A DNA stretch of 11,918 bases from positions 1-11,918 of the forward strand of contig JAPLUA010000108.1 of NCBI GenBank assembly GCA_026397855.1, given 5' to 3'. Under the pieces are notes generated by a model, which worked only from the letters and a program-made list of their open reading frames with translations, was not told the origin of the DNA and made no database searches. The position numbers were made by a program, and so were the translations under genes. Positions 1 through 6,417 of the stretch are shown here, piece by piece. How positions within the stretch are numbered: position 1 is the first letter of the stretch; every line of letters starts with the position of its first letter. The DNA is from Verrucomicrobiota bacterium. GTDB lineage: Bacteria > Verrucomicrobiota > Verrucomicrobiia > Limisphaerales > UBA8199.

Positions 1-3
1 GCC

Positions 4-3000
4 ATGAAGTCCAAAACCACCGCTATCTTCTCCGCGTTCGCCGCAGCGGGCCTGATCTTGTCTCTCACCACCCGACCAGCCCTGGGCCTCGTGACTGTCG
101 CCGTGCAACCCGGCAGCCAGGTTCTGCTGGTGGGCAGCAACGCGGTATTCAACGCCCAGACCACCGCCACAGCCGGGGAAACCATCACCGGCTACACCTG
201 GCTGATGTCCACGAACGGCCTGAGCCCCTTCACCACGATCCCGGGCGCCACCACGGCCACCTGCATACTGACGAATGTGCAACTCAGCACCGCGGGCTCC
301 TATTTCACGAGGGTCGCCTACAATTCGGGTACGAACATCGGCCTCATATCGGTGAGCGCGGCGGTGAATCTGACCGTTTACGACCAGGCGCGAATCATCA
401 CCCAGCCGGCGGGCGGGCTCATCCGCGCCACCGGGTCCAATGCGTCGTTCAGCGTCACCGCCGCGGGGTCCGCGCCCCTGAATTACCAATGGCGCCTGAA
501 CGGTGTGAACCTCACGAATAGCGCACGCACCACCGGTGCCAACGGAACCAACCTGGCTGTCACAGCCCTGCTGATCGCGGATTCAGGCAGCTACTCGGTC
601 ATCGTCAGCAACGTCTATTCCTCCGCGACCAGCCAGGTCGCAACCTTGAGCGTGTTCATGCCGCCCGGGATCAGTGTTCAGCCCCAGGACACCGCTGTCA
701 TCGTCGGAAGCAACGCCGTCCTGAGCGTCACGGCAACCGGCAGCACGCCAATGGGCTACGTCTGGCGGAAGGGGGGAACAGTTTTGTCGAACGGGGGGCG
801 CATCAGCGGGGCCACAACCAACAGGCTAACGATCACGGCCACCACGACGAACGACGCCGGGGGCTACAGCGTGGCGATCTCGAACATCGTCGGCTCGGTG
901 ACCAGTTCGGTTGCAACGCTGACCATCCTGGTGCCGCCCACCATCACCAGCCCGACCAACACCACCGGGCGACAGGGAGAGTTTCTGAGCTTCACCAACA
1001 CCGCCACGGGCACCATGCCGATCACGTTCGGTGCCGAAGGTTTGCCCGCAGGGTTAAGCATTGATCCGGTAAGCGGGGTAATTGAAGGTGTGCCGGAGGT
1101 CTCGGGCCTTATTGATGCGGCCATCTTCGCGACCAACGCTGCCATGACCACCACGGGGCATTTGGAGTTCACCCTCACCACCGGCATTCCGGGCATAGAC
1201 AGCCCCCTGTCAGCCGCCGGCAAGCAGGGGCAGGACTTCAGCTACACCATTACGGCCACCAACCTCGATGTCGGGAGCCCGATTTCCTTCAGCGCCGACA
1301 TCCTGCCGGACGGTCTGGTATTTGACCCGGCCACCGGGATCATCTCGGGCGTTCCCATGGTTTACGGCATCCACCAGATCACCATCGGCGTGACCAACCT
1401 GTATGGCGGGGACAGCCAGGTGTTGACGCTCAACCTGGCAACCTCAGTGCCGGCGATTTCCAGCCCGCTGACCGCCACCGGCAAGCAGGGCAGCAGTTTC
1501 ACCTACACCATCCGCGGCAGCGATTATCCCACCAACTTCTCCGCCAGCGCACTTCCCACGGGGATGAGCTTTGACCCGGCCGCCGGAGTTATCTCGGGGC
1601 CGCCCATCGTCAGCGGCGTATTCCCGATCACGATCAGCGTGAGCAACCAGTTTGGATCCGACACCAAAGTCCTGACGCTGACCATCGTCTCCTCGATTCC
1701 GGCAATCACCAGCGTCCGCACCGCTTCCTGGACGGAAAACCGGAGCGGCTTCAGCTACACCATCCGCGCCAGCAATTCCCCGACGACCTATGGCGCGTTC
1801 AACCTGCCCCTGGGGTTGATCCTCAATCCCACTACCGGCGTCATCAGCGGCACCCCATGGTATGGCGGCACCTTCACCGTGCCGGTCTGGGCGGCCAACG
1901 CGTGGGGCACCGGCACGACCAACGTGGTCATGACTTTCAGCTACGCCACCCTCGGCGACCTGAGCATCACCAATGTCACCACCACCTGGTCCACGCCTTA
2001 CCTGCTCGACTTTTCCTTTTCTCTCCGGGACGGGACCAACCCGGTGGTGAGGCCGCCAAGCCAGCTCCAGGTGCTGTGCATGGAGGACGGGCTGCCGATC
2101 TCGAGCGAGGCTCCGCGCATTTTCGACAGCCTCATGAGTTCAAGCTCCAAGCAGCTCAAGACGTTCCTGGTGCTGGATTACACTTACAGCATGTTTGCGG
2201 TCTCCGGTGCCATTTCCAACATGGAGGCGGCGGCCGAACTCCTGATCAATGAGGAGCCCCCTCACGCCATGTTCGGCATCGTCGAGTTCAACGCCGACTA
2301 CATGGATCCGCAATTTGTCACCAATAGCATGACCACCACCAACAACTACTTCATCACCGACAAAACGGTCCTGGGCCAGACTATTGGCGGCATCCAGACC
2401 AACTATGTTCGCGGCAATTACGCGGGCACCCGGTGCTGGGACGCCATGTATGCCGCGCTCAACCAGTTCGGACCCTACACGGCCGATGAGCAGCGCTACC
2501 TGGTGGCCATGACCGACGGTAATGACGACGCGAGCCTCTTGAACAAAGACTCCAACCCCCTGACGGCCATAAAAACGCTGTACAAGTTGGCGCAGGCCAA
2601 CCATGTGGCCATCTACTGCGTGGCCTTCGGGAACAACGTCAACACCAATTCGCTGCAACTGCTCACGTCCCAGACCGGCGGCCAGTATTACCTGGCCGCA
2701 ACCACCTCCGACCTGGCTTCACAGTTCCAGAGCATCCAAAAAGACATCAGCAGCCAATACGTGCTGCGCTGGGCGACCTTGAAGCGGGCGCCGGTGCCGG
2801 CCTACCCGGTTAATGGCTTCCAGCCGTCGTTCCAGATCACGTGCGACGGAATCCCGGCAAGCTGGAACACGAACATCGTCATAACGAACATCGAGATCAT
2901 TGACTGGAGCGTGGACCCACCGAAAACCAACCACATGGACACGAACGCCGTCCAGTTTCCCTTCAATCCGCCGGACTGGACGAACGATGTGCGCCTCGGC

Positions 3001-3789
3001 ACCCTGCGCCTGGTACCCGATGCGGAACTCGGGCCACAAACGATCCGGCTGCGGGCGACCTATGTGCCGAGGTTCGTGCGCGAAATCAAGCTGGGCTATC
3101 GCCCCAACTATCCCTGCACCGCGAGCCTCGATTCCACGGGAACCAACGAGATTCTCCGCGGGTGGACGATGACGGAAACGGCCGATACCAACGGTCTGCG
3201 AACCCTGACGATGGTGAGCCCGGACACCAACAACCTTCTCACCAGCATCCCCTATGCGGCCTTCGGCGACCTGGTCAGCTTCACGTTCAAGTATCCCGAA
3301 TCGGTCACATCAACCCAGGCTTTCAGCGAGTTCAGGTGTGATAACAGCATCTTTACCAACATGCTGCCGAGCGGCCAGAGGTTCACTAACTATAACTTCA
3401 CCAACTTCATTACCCTGTATCCTCCGATGCCGCCACACGGGACGCCGATCCCCTGGCTGCGATACTATGGGTTCACGACCAATTATGACGAGGTGGAACT
3501 GATTTCGACGAATGGCCTGCCGATCTGGCAGGATTACCTCGCGGGCCTGAACCCGACCAACGCCAGCTCGCAATTTGCGACCTGGACGACTGTTGCGACC
3601 GGCCAGCCGCCGCAGATCATGTTCAGCACCGTGCTGGGACGCACCTACCGGCTGGAAACCGCGACCCAGTTGGATAGCTGGAGCGTATTGAGGGACAACA
3701 TGCCGGGGACGGGCGGAACGATTATCTTCTACGACAACCGCAACTTGAGCGGGGTGCAGAGCGTTTACTACCGGGTGGCGGTGTACTGA
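4..3789 (+). CDS. Giant secreted multidomain protein: Ig-like, He_PIG-type repeats, VWA, C-terminal sorting-like module
   Basis: This is probably an exported adhesin or matrix-binding surface protein of 1261 residues; the function is inferred. The start ATG at position 4 is followed by a clear signal peptide (basic MKSK, hydrophobic core, likely cleavage near residue 28 after PALG). Domains in order: three cysteine-less Ig-like domains (about 31-127, 128-219, 220-310) with the Y-x-W strand and D-S/A-G-x-Y signature; four He_PIG-type repeats (about 311-650) with the L-P-x-G-L ... D-P-x-x-G-x-I-x-G-x-P signature; a von Willebrand A domain (about 717-920) with a metal site at D725/T727/S729, T809 and D838; a beta-rich stretch (about 1018-1110), only weakly cohesin-like; a segment (1146-1186) resembling a degraded calcium-loop repeat, ending W-Q-D-Y-L-A-G-x-N-P-T-N; and a final 60-residue module ending YYRVAVY. 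The protein is rich in Thr, Ser, Asn and Gly. Only three bases precede the start, so the ribosome site and promoter are out of view and an upstream start cannot be excluded. It converges on usp. Confidence 0.9.
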   Translation: MKSKTTAIFSAFAAAGLILSLTTRPALGLVTVAVQPGSQVLLVGSNAVFNAQTTATAGETITGYTWLMSTNGLSPFTTIPGATTATCILTNVQLSTAGSYFTRVAYNSGTNIGLISVSAAVNLTVYDQARIITQPAGGLIRATGSNASFSVTAAGSAPLNYQWRLNGVNLTNSARTTGANGTNLAVTALLIADSGSYSVIVSNVYSSATSQVATLSVFMPPGISVQPQDTAVIVGSNAVLSVTATGSTPMGYVWRKGGTVLSNGGRISGATTNRLTITATTTNDAGGYSVAISNIVGSVTSSVATLTILVPPTITSPTNTTGRQGEFLSFTNTATGTMPITFGAEGLPAGLSIDPVSGVIEGVPEVSGLIDAAIFATNAAMTTTGHLEFTLTTGIPGIDSPLSAAGKQGQDFSYTITATNLDVGSPISFSADILPDGLVFDPATGIISGVPMVYGIHQITIGVTNLYGGDSQVLTLNLATSVPAISSPLTATGKQGSSFTYTIRGSDYPTNFSASALPTGMSFDPAAGVISGPPIVSGVFPITISVSNQFGSDTKVLTLTIVSSIPAITSVRTASWTENRSGFSYTIRASNSPTTYGAFNLPLGLILNPTTGVISGTPWYGGTFTVPVWAANAWGTGTTNVVMTFSYATLGDLSITNVTTTWSTPYLLDFSFSLRDGTNPVVRPPSQLQVLCMEDGLPISSEAPRIFDSLMSSSSKQLKTFLVLDYTYSMFAVSGAISNMEAAAELLINEEPPHAMFGIVEFNADYMDPQFVTNSMTTTNNYFITDKTVLGQTIGGIQTNYVRGNYAGTRCWDAMYAALNQFGPYTADEQRYLVAMTDGNDDASLLNKDSNPLTAIKTLYKLAQANHVAIYCVAFGNNVNTNSLQLLTSQTGGQYYLAATTSDLASQFQSIQKDISSQYVLRWATLKRAPVPAYPVNGFQPSFQITCDGIPASWNTNIVITNIEIIDWSVDPPKTNHMDTNAVQFPFNPPDWTNDVRLGTLRLVPDAELGPQTIRLRATYVPRFVREIKLGYRPNYPCTASLDSTGTNEILRGWTMTETADTNGLRTLTMVSPDTNNLLTSIPYAAFGDLVSFTFKYPESVTSTQAFSEFRCDNSIFTNMLPSGQRFTNYNFTNFITLYPPMPPHGTPIPWLRYYGFTTNYDEVELISTNGLPIWQDYLAGLNPTNASSQFATWTTVATGQPPQIMFSTVLGRTYRLETATQLDSWSVLRDNMPGTGGTIIFYDNRNLSGVQSVYYRVAVY
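934..1953 (+). repeat. Four tandem He_PIG-type repeats
   Basis: Four consecutive units of about 83-87 codons begin near 934, 1186, 1447 and 1696. Each opens with a P-x-I-x-S segment, continues with F-x-Y-T-I or an equivalent, then carries the D/N-P-x-x-G-x-I-x-G-x-P motif. The DNA also repeats: CCGGCAAGCAGGG occurs at 1217 and 1478, exactly 261 bases apart, and TACACCATCCGC occurs at 1504 and 1756, 252 bases apart. This indicates fairly recent in-frame duplication of units 2 to 4. Such repeats usually act as beta-sandwich spacers in surface proteins. Confidence 0.75.
3607..3786 (+). other. C-terminal module shared with the S8 protease
   Basis: The last 60 or so residues follow the pattern R-T-Y-x-L-x-x-A-T-x-L-x-x-W-x-x-L ... 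G-G ... F-x-D ... Y-Y-R-V. The protease encoded at the other side of the window ends with the same pattern (A-Y-x-I-L-G-S-T-N-L-x-x-W-x-x-L ... Y-Y-R-T). From memory, this module is very common at the C-termini of exported verrucomicrobial proteins. A sorting or surface-anchoring role is inferred, not shown. Confidence 0.6.
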
Positions 3790-3801
3790 AGGCCGAGGCG
3801 C

Positions 3802-3820
3802 CCCCGAACTCACTTCGGGG
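3802..3820. terminator. Hairpin shared between two convergent genes
   Basis: A perfect 7-bp inverted repeat, CCCCGAA (3802-3808) and TTCGGGG (3814-3820), is separated by a 5-base loop. It starts 12 bp after the stop of the plus-strand giant gene and overlaps the stop codon and last codons of the minus-strand usp gene. It could end transcription from both directions. Neither side has a clear T-tract, so an intrinsic terminator is plausible but not certain. Confidence 0.5.
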
Positions 3821-4238
3821 ATGCCCGCACCACGAACAGGGGAACGGTCGCCTTGTGGCGAACGTTTTCGATCGTGCTGCCATAGATGATGTCGCCGATG
3901 AGCCGATGCCCGTGCGTGGTCATGGCTATGAGATCACAGTGCTCCGCATCGGCCGTTTTGAGGATCTCCGTGGCAGGCTCGCCCAGCGCCAAATGGAAAG
4001 ACACTTTCAGCCCCGACTCCCGCAGACGCCTGGCGATTGATTCCAAGTATCGGCGGTCGCTCTTCATCTCCTCCGATTCGGCGAGCTTCAACTGGTTGAA
4101 GTTGCGCGCCACCCAGCCATCCGCGACATGCACCAGGAGGAGTTCCGAGTGCAGCAGTGACGCGAGCTTCTGAATCTGCGGCACCAGGCTGTCATCAGCG
4201 CGCGTGTTCTCCAGGGCTACGAGGATTTTCTGAAACAT
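3810..4238 (-). CDS. Universal stress protein, UspA family
   Basis: This encodes a 142-residue cytoplasmic Usp-fold protein, the usual length for a single-domain member. It begins M-F-Q-K-I-L-V-A-L, the first beta strand of the family. It ends with a D-L-I-A-M-T-T-H-G-H segment, then I-Y-G-S-T-I-E-N-V, the nucleotide-binding loop region, then V-P-L-F-V-V-R. The second glycine of the textbook G-x2-G-x9-G-S/T motif is a Leu here, and the early Asp expected after strand 1 is replaced by E-N. ATP binding is therefore possible but not assured. The ATG at 4238 is chosen over upstream in-frame codons because the family N-terminus starts there and GGGGA lies 5 bases upstream. It follows the Nramp gene by 13 bases on the same strand, so the pair is likely one transcript. 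Members act in stress survival, but the specific role is unknown. Confidence 0.9.
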   Translation of the reverse strand: MFQKILVALENTRADDSLVPQIQKLASLLHSELLLVHVADGWVARNFNQLKLAESEEMKSDRRYLESIARRLRESGLKVSFHLALGEPATEILKTADAEHCDLIAMTTHGHRLIGDIIYGSTIENVRHKATVPLFVVRASPK

Positions 4239-4243
4239 GTCGG

Positions 4244-4248
4244 TCCCC
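4244..4248 (-). promoter_or_regulatory. Ribosome binding site of usp
   Basis: On the minus strand, GGGGA sits 5 bases before the ATG at 4238, inside the 13-base gap after the Nramp stop codon (TAA, 4254-4252). It supports this start over the longer reading that would overlap the Nramp gene. Confidence 0.6.
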
Positions 4249-4251
4249 AGT

Positions 4252-5721
4252 TTACGGCTTCCCCCGCCACAGCGGAACACCAAAAAAGTTCCCCAGCAAC
4301 GTCAGGTTCAGCGCCAGGATCAGCAGAGCGGTGGCCCATGCCAGGATATTCAGCCAGCGGGGATTGACGAATTCACCCATCTTGGCCCGGCTGCCGGTGA
4401 ACTGGACCAGCGGAATAACGGCGAAGGATAGCTGCAGGCTCAGGATCACCTGGCTCCAGATAAGGAGCTTCGCTGTGCCGCTTTGACCGTAAAAGCCCGC
4501 TGCTATGAGCGCGGGGACAAGCGCAATGAACCGCGTGATCATCCGCCGCAGCCAGGGGCGCAGCCGGAGGTTGAGAAATCCTTCCATCACGATTTGGCCG
4601 GCCAGGGTGCCGGTAAGGGTGGAGTTCTGGCCCGACGCAAGGAGGGCGACCGCGAAGAGGGTGCTGGCCATCCCGACTCCCAGCATCGGCGACAAAAGCC
4701 GGTAGGCATCCTGGATCTCGGCCACACCGCTCTTGCCGCCGCGATGGAATACGGCCGCCGCGACGACGAGGATGGCGCCGTTGATGAAGAGCGCCCCCAT
4801 GAGCGCGAGGGTCGAATCAAAGGTGGCAAACCGGATCGCCTCGCGCTTTCCTTCCGGCGTCCGCTCGTAGTTGCGGGTCTGCACGATGGCCGAGTGCAGG
4901 TAGAGATTGTGGGGCATCACCGTCGCCCCCAGGATCCCGATGGCCACAAACAGCATCTCCCGGTTGGTCAGAATTTCTACCTTCGGCACAAGCCCGCCCA
5001 GAATACCCATCACCTCGGGCCGGGAGTAGATCATCTCCGCCGCGAAGCAGAGGGCAATCGTGGCAACCAGGGTGATAACGAAGGCTTCGACCAGCCGGAA
5101 GCCCTTGTGCTGGAGATACATCACCGCCAGCACATCGGCCGCCGTCAGGCACACGCCCCACACCAGCGGCAGCCCGAACAGGAGGTTCAGGGCAATGGCC
5201 GAGCCGATTACCTCCGCCAGGTCGCAGGCGGCAATCGCGATCTCACAGGCCAGCCACAGCATAAAGGCCGCCGGCCTCGAATAGTGGTCGCGGCAAGCCT
5301 GGGCCAGGTCCCGCTCGGCCACCACCCCCAGCTTGAGCGACAGCGCCTGAAGCAGGATCGCCATCAGGTTGGAAAGCAGGACAACCGACAGGAGCGTGTA
5401 GCCGAACGCCGAACCGCCCGCCAGGCTGGTTGCCCAGTTGCCGGGATCCATGTAGCCCACCGCCACAAGGTAGCCCGGCCCGGAAAAGGCCAGAAACTTC
5501 CGCCACAGGCTGGCGCCCTTACCGGGAACCTTGACGGTGCAAAACGACTCGCTGAGCGACGGCCGTTCGTTATGCGTCCGCCAGCCATCATTCTCCCCGG
5601 CCGCGGCGCTCCGGACCGGAACGCTCGCCGGCCCGGAAACCGCCGGATCATCTGCCGGCTCATTCACGGATTGAGGCAACACACCACCAACAAGCAAAGC
5701 ACATAACGTGCATCCTGTCAA
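4252..5721 (-). CDS. Nramp (NRAMP/MntH) family divalent metal ion transporter
   Basis: This is an inner-membrane proton-coupled importer of Mn2+/Fe2+-type metals, by family. The frame gives up to 489 residues. The core from about residue 72 is rich in transmembrane helices and carries both diagnostic metal-site motifs: D-P-G-N at 92-95 in the first helix (G-Y-M-D-P-G-N-W) and M-P-H at 269-271 in helix 6 (G-A-T-V-M-P-H-N-L-Y-L-H-S). These are the metal-liganding unwound helices of the family. Length and topology fit an 11-helix member. The start is uncertain: no ATG precedes the core. The longest reading begins with TTG at 5721; later non-ATG options are TTG at 5697 and GTG at 5682 and 5667. 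The first 70 or so residues are hydrophilic after a short Cys-containing stretch and look poorly conserved. It follows coaE and an inverted-repeat element, and usp follows after 13 bases. Substrate preference cannot be read from sequence alone, so mntH is not assigned as a symbol. Confidence 0.92.
   Translation of the reverse strand: MTGCTLCALLVGGVLPQSVNEPADDPAVSGPASVPVRSAAAGENDGWRTHNERPSLSESFCTVKVPGKGASLWRKFLAFSGPGYLVAVGYMDPGNWATSLAGGSAFGYTLLSVVLLSNLMAILLQALSLKLGVVAERDLAQACRDHYSRPAAFMLWLACEIAIAACDLAEVIGSAIALNLLFGLPLVWGVCLTAADVLAVMYLQHKGFRLVEAFVITLVATIALCFAAEMIYSRPEVMGILGGLVPKVEILTNREMLFVAIGILGATVMPHNLYLHSAIVQTRNYERTPEGKREAIRFATFDSTLALMGALFINGAILVVAAAVFHRGGKSGVAEIQDAYRLLSPMLGVGMASTLFAVALLASGQNSTLTGTLAGQIVMEGFLNLRLRPWLRRMITRFIALVPALIAAGFYGQSGTAKLLIWSQVILSLQLSFAVIPLVQFTGSRAKMGEFVNPRWLNILAWATALLILALNLTLLGNFFGVPLWRGKP
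5693..5721 (-). promoter_or_regulatory. Possible promoter for the Nramp-usp pair
   Basis: On the minus strand, a perfect TTGACA (5721-5716) is followed after exactly 17 bases by TTTGCT (5698-5693), a poor -10 match preceded by TGC (extended -10-like). If it is real, the TTG at 5721 cannot be the start codon and translation would begin at a later GTG such as 5667. Verrucomicrobial promoter rules are not well known to me, so this is tentative. Confidence 0.3.
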
Positions 5722-5732
5722 AACGACGGTTC

Positions 5733-5803
5733 TGGAGCGCGCGCGGATGTCCCGGCTCGACGGCCATGATGAGCCCTAAGCGGACAGGAATGTCCGCGCT
5801 CCA
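5733..5803. repeat. 71-bp element with 9-bp terminal inverted repeats and an internal palindrome (REP/MITE-like)
   Basis: The ends are perfect 9-bp inverted repeats, TGGAGCGCG (5733-5741) and CGCGCTCCA (5795-5803). Inside is a palindrome, GCGGACA-GGAA-TGTCCGC (5780-5797), and a weaker GGCTC/GAGCC pair (5754-5758, 5771-5775). The segment lies between coaE and the Nramp gene, and its right end encodes the last codons and stop of coaE. The GCGGACATTCCTGTCCGC core and its encoded R-T-F-L-S-A peptide resemble a dispersed repeat I recall from verrucomicrobial genomes; this is memory, not a search result. It could also serve as a transcription terminator or RNA processing site after coaE. No target-site duplication is obvious and no second copy was noticed in the window. 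Confidence 0.6.
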
Positions 5804-6411
5804 ATAACGCAAGTTGCGCCCTGCGCGCCGCAGGCCGACAAAACCTGGTTCAATTGGATGGCCAGCAGGTCTAGTCCCCCCTCGGTCCAGACAACATAAT
5901 CAGCCCGGGCCATCTTCGTTTCGACGGGCCATTGAGCCCGCGCCCGCTGTTCGATCTCTTGAGGCGACCAGCCGCGCGCGCGCAGCCGCTGGCGCTGCGT
6001 CGCGGCGGCGCAGGCAATGCAAACCGTCGCGTCGAGTTCCTTCTCGGCGCCGGTCTCGAACAGGAGCGGAATCACCACCACGGCGAGCGGATGACCTTCC
6101 TTGCGCCAGGCTTCAACCCGGGCGCGCCAAAGGGCGCGAATGCGGGGGTGGAGGATCGCTTCAAGCCGCTTCCGGGCGGGGGGATCGGCAAAGACGCGCC
6201 GGGCCAATTCACCGCGGCGCAACCGTCCGTCGGGGCCGACGATTTCGGGGCCAAAGGCCTGCTGAACCTCCGCCAGCGCCGGTTGGCCCGGTTCGACCAC
6301 CTGCCGCGCGAGGTCGTCGGTGTCCACCACCGGGATGCCGCGCGAGTGGAGCAGTTCGGCGGAGGCGGACTTGCCCATCCCGATGCCGCCGGTTAGGCCC
6401 AGGGCCTTCAC
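5776..6411 (-). CDS. coaE: Dephospho-CoA kinase (EC 2.7.1.24)
   Basis: It catalyses the last step of coenzyme A synthesis, ATP-dependent phosphorylation of the 3'-hydroxyl of dephospho-CoA in the cytoplasm. The 211-residue length is typical. Visible features: N-terminal strand followed by the P-loop G-G-I-G-M-G-K-S (8-15); D-T-D-D-L-A-R (30-36), the conserved DxDxxxR-type substrate/catalytic motif; H-P-R (88-90); I-P-L-L-F-E (114-119) of the CoA-binding domain; and an R/Q-rich lid (Q-R-Q-R-L-R-A-R, 139-146). The start is GTG at 6411, giving the family N-terminus M-K-A-L-G-L-T-G-G; the ATG two bases upstream is followed at once by TGA. It begins 6 bases after the protease stop codon, so translational coupling is likely; GGAG at 6427-6424 is rather far (12 bases) for a ribosome site. 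The last eight codons and the TAG stop lie in the inverted-repeat element, giving a family-foreign tail A-R-T-F-L-S-A. Confidence 0.93.
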   Translation of the reverse strand: MKALGLTGGIGMGKSASAELLHSRGIPVVDTDDLARQVVEPGQPALAEVQQAFGPEIVGPDGRLRRGELARRVFADPPARKRLEAILHPRIRALWRARVEAWRKEGHPLAVVVIPLLFETGAEKELDATVCIACAAATQRQRLRARGWSPQEIEQRARAQWPVETKMARADYVVWTEGGLDLLAIQLNQVLSACGAQGATCVIGARTFLSA

Positions 6412-6417
6412 ATCCGG

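Noticed and set aside
4239..4283. Longer usp start at 4283, overlapping the Nramp 3' end
   Set aside because: The extra 15 residues (beginning M-V-F-R-C-G-G-G) do not match the family, and the ATG at 4238 has both the family N-terminus and a ribosome site.
4483..5706. Long plus-strand open frame opposite the Nramp gene
   Set aside because: Its translation is rich in Arg, Gly, His and Gln with no recognisable domain, and the minus strand carries clear Nramp motifs. It is an antisense shadow in GC-rich DNA.
5733..5803. Element read as a tRNA or other structured RNA gene
   Set aside because: The folding is explained by terminal and internal inverted repeats. No cloverleaf arms, anticodon loop or conserved T-loop are present.
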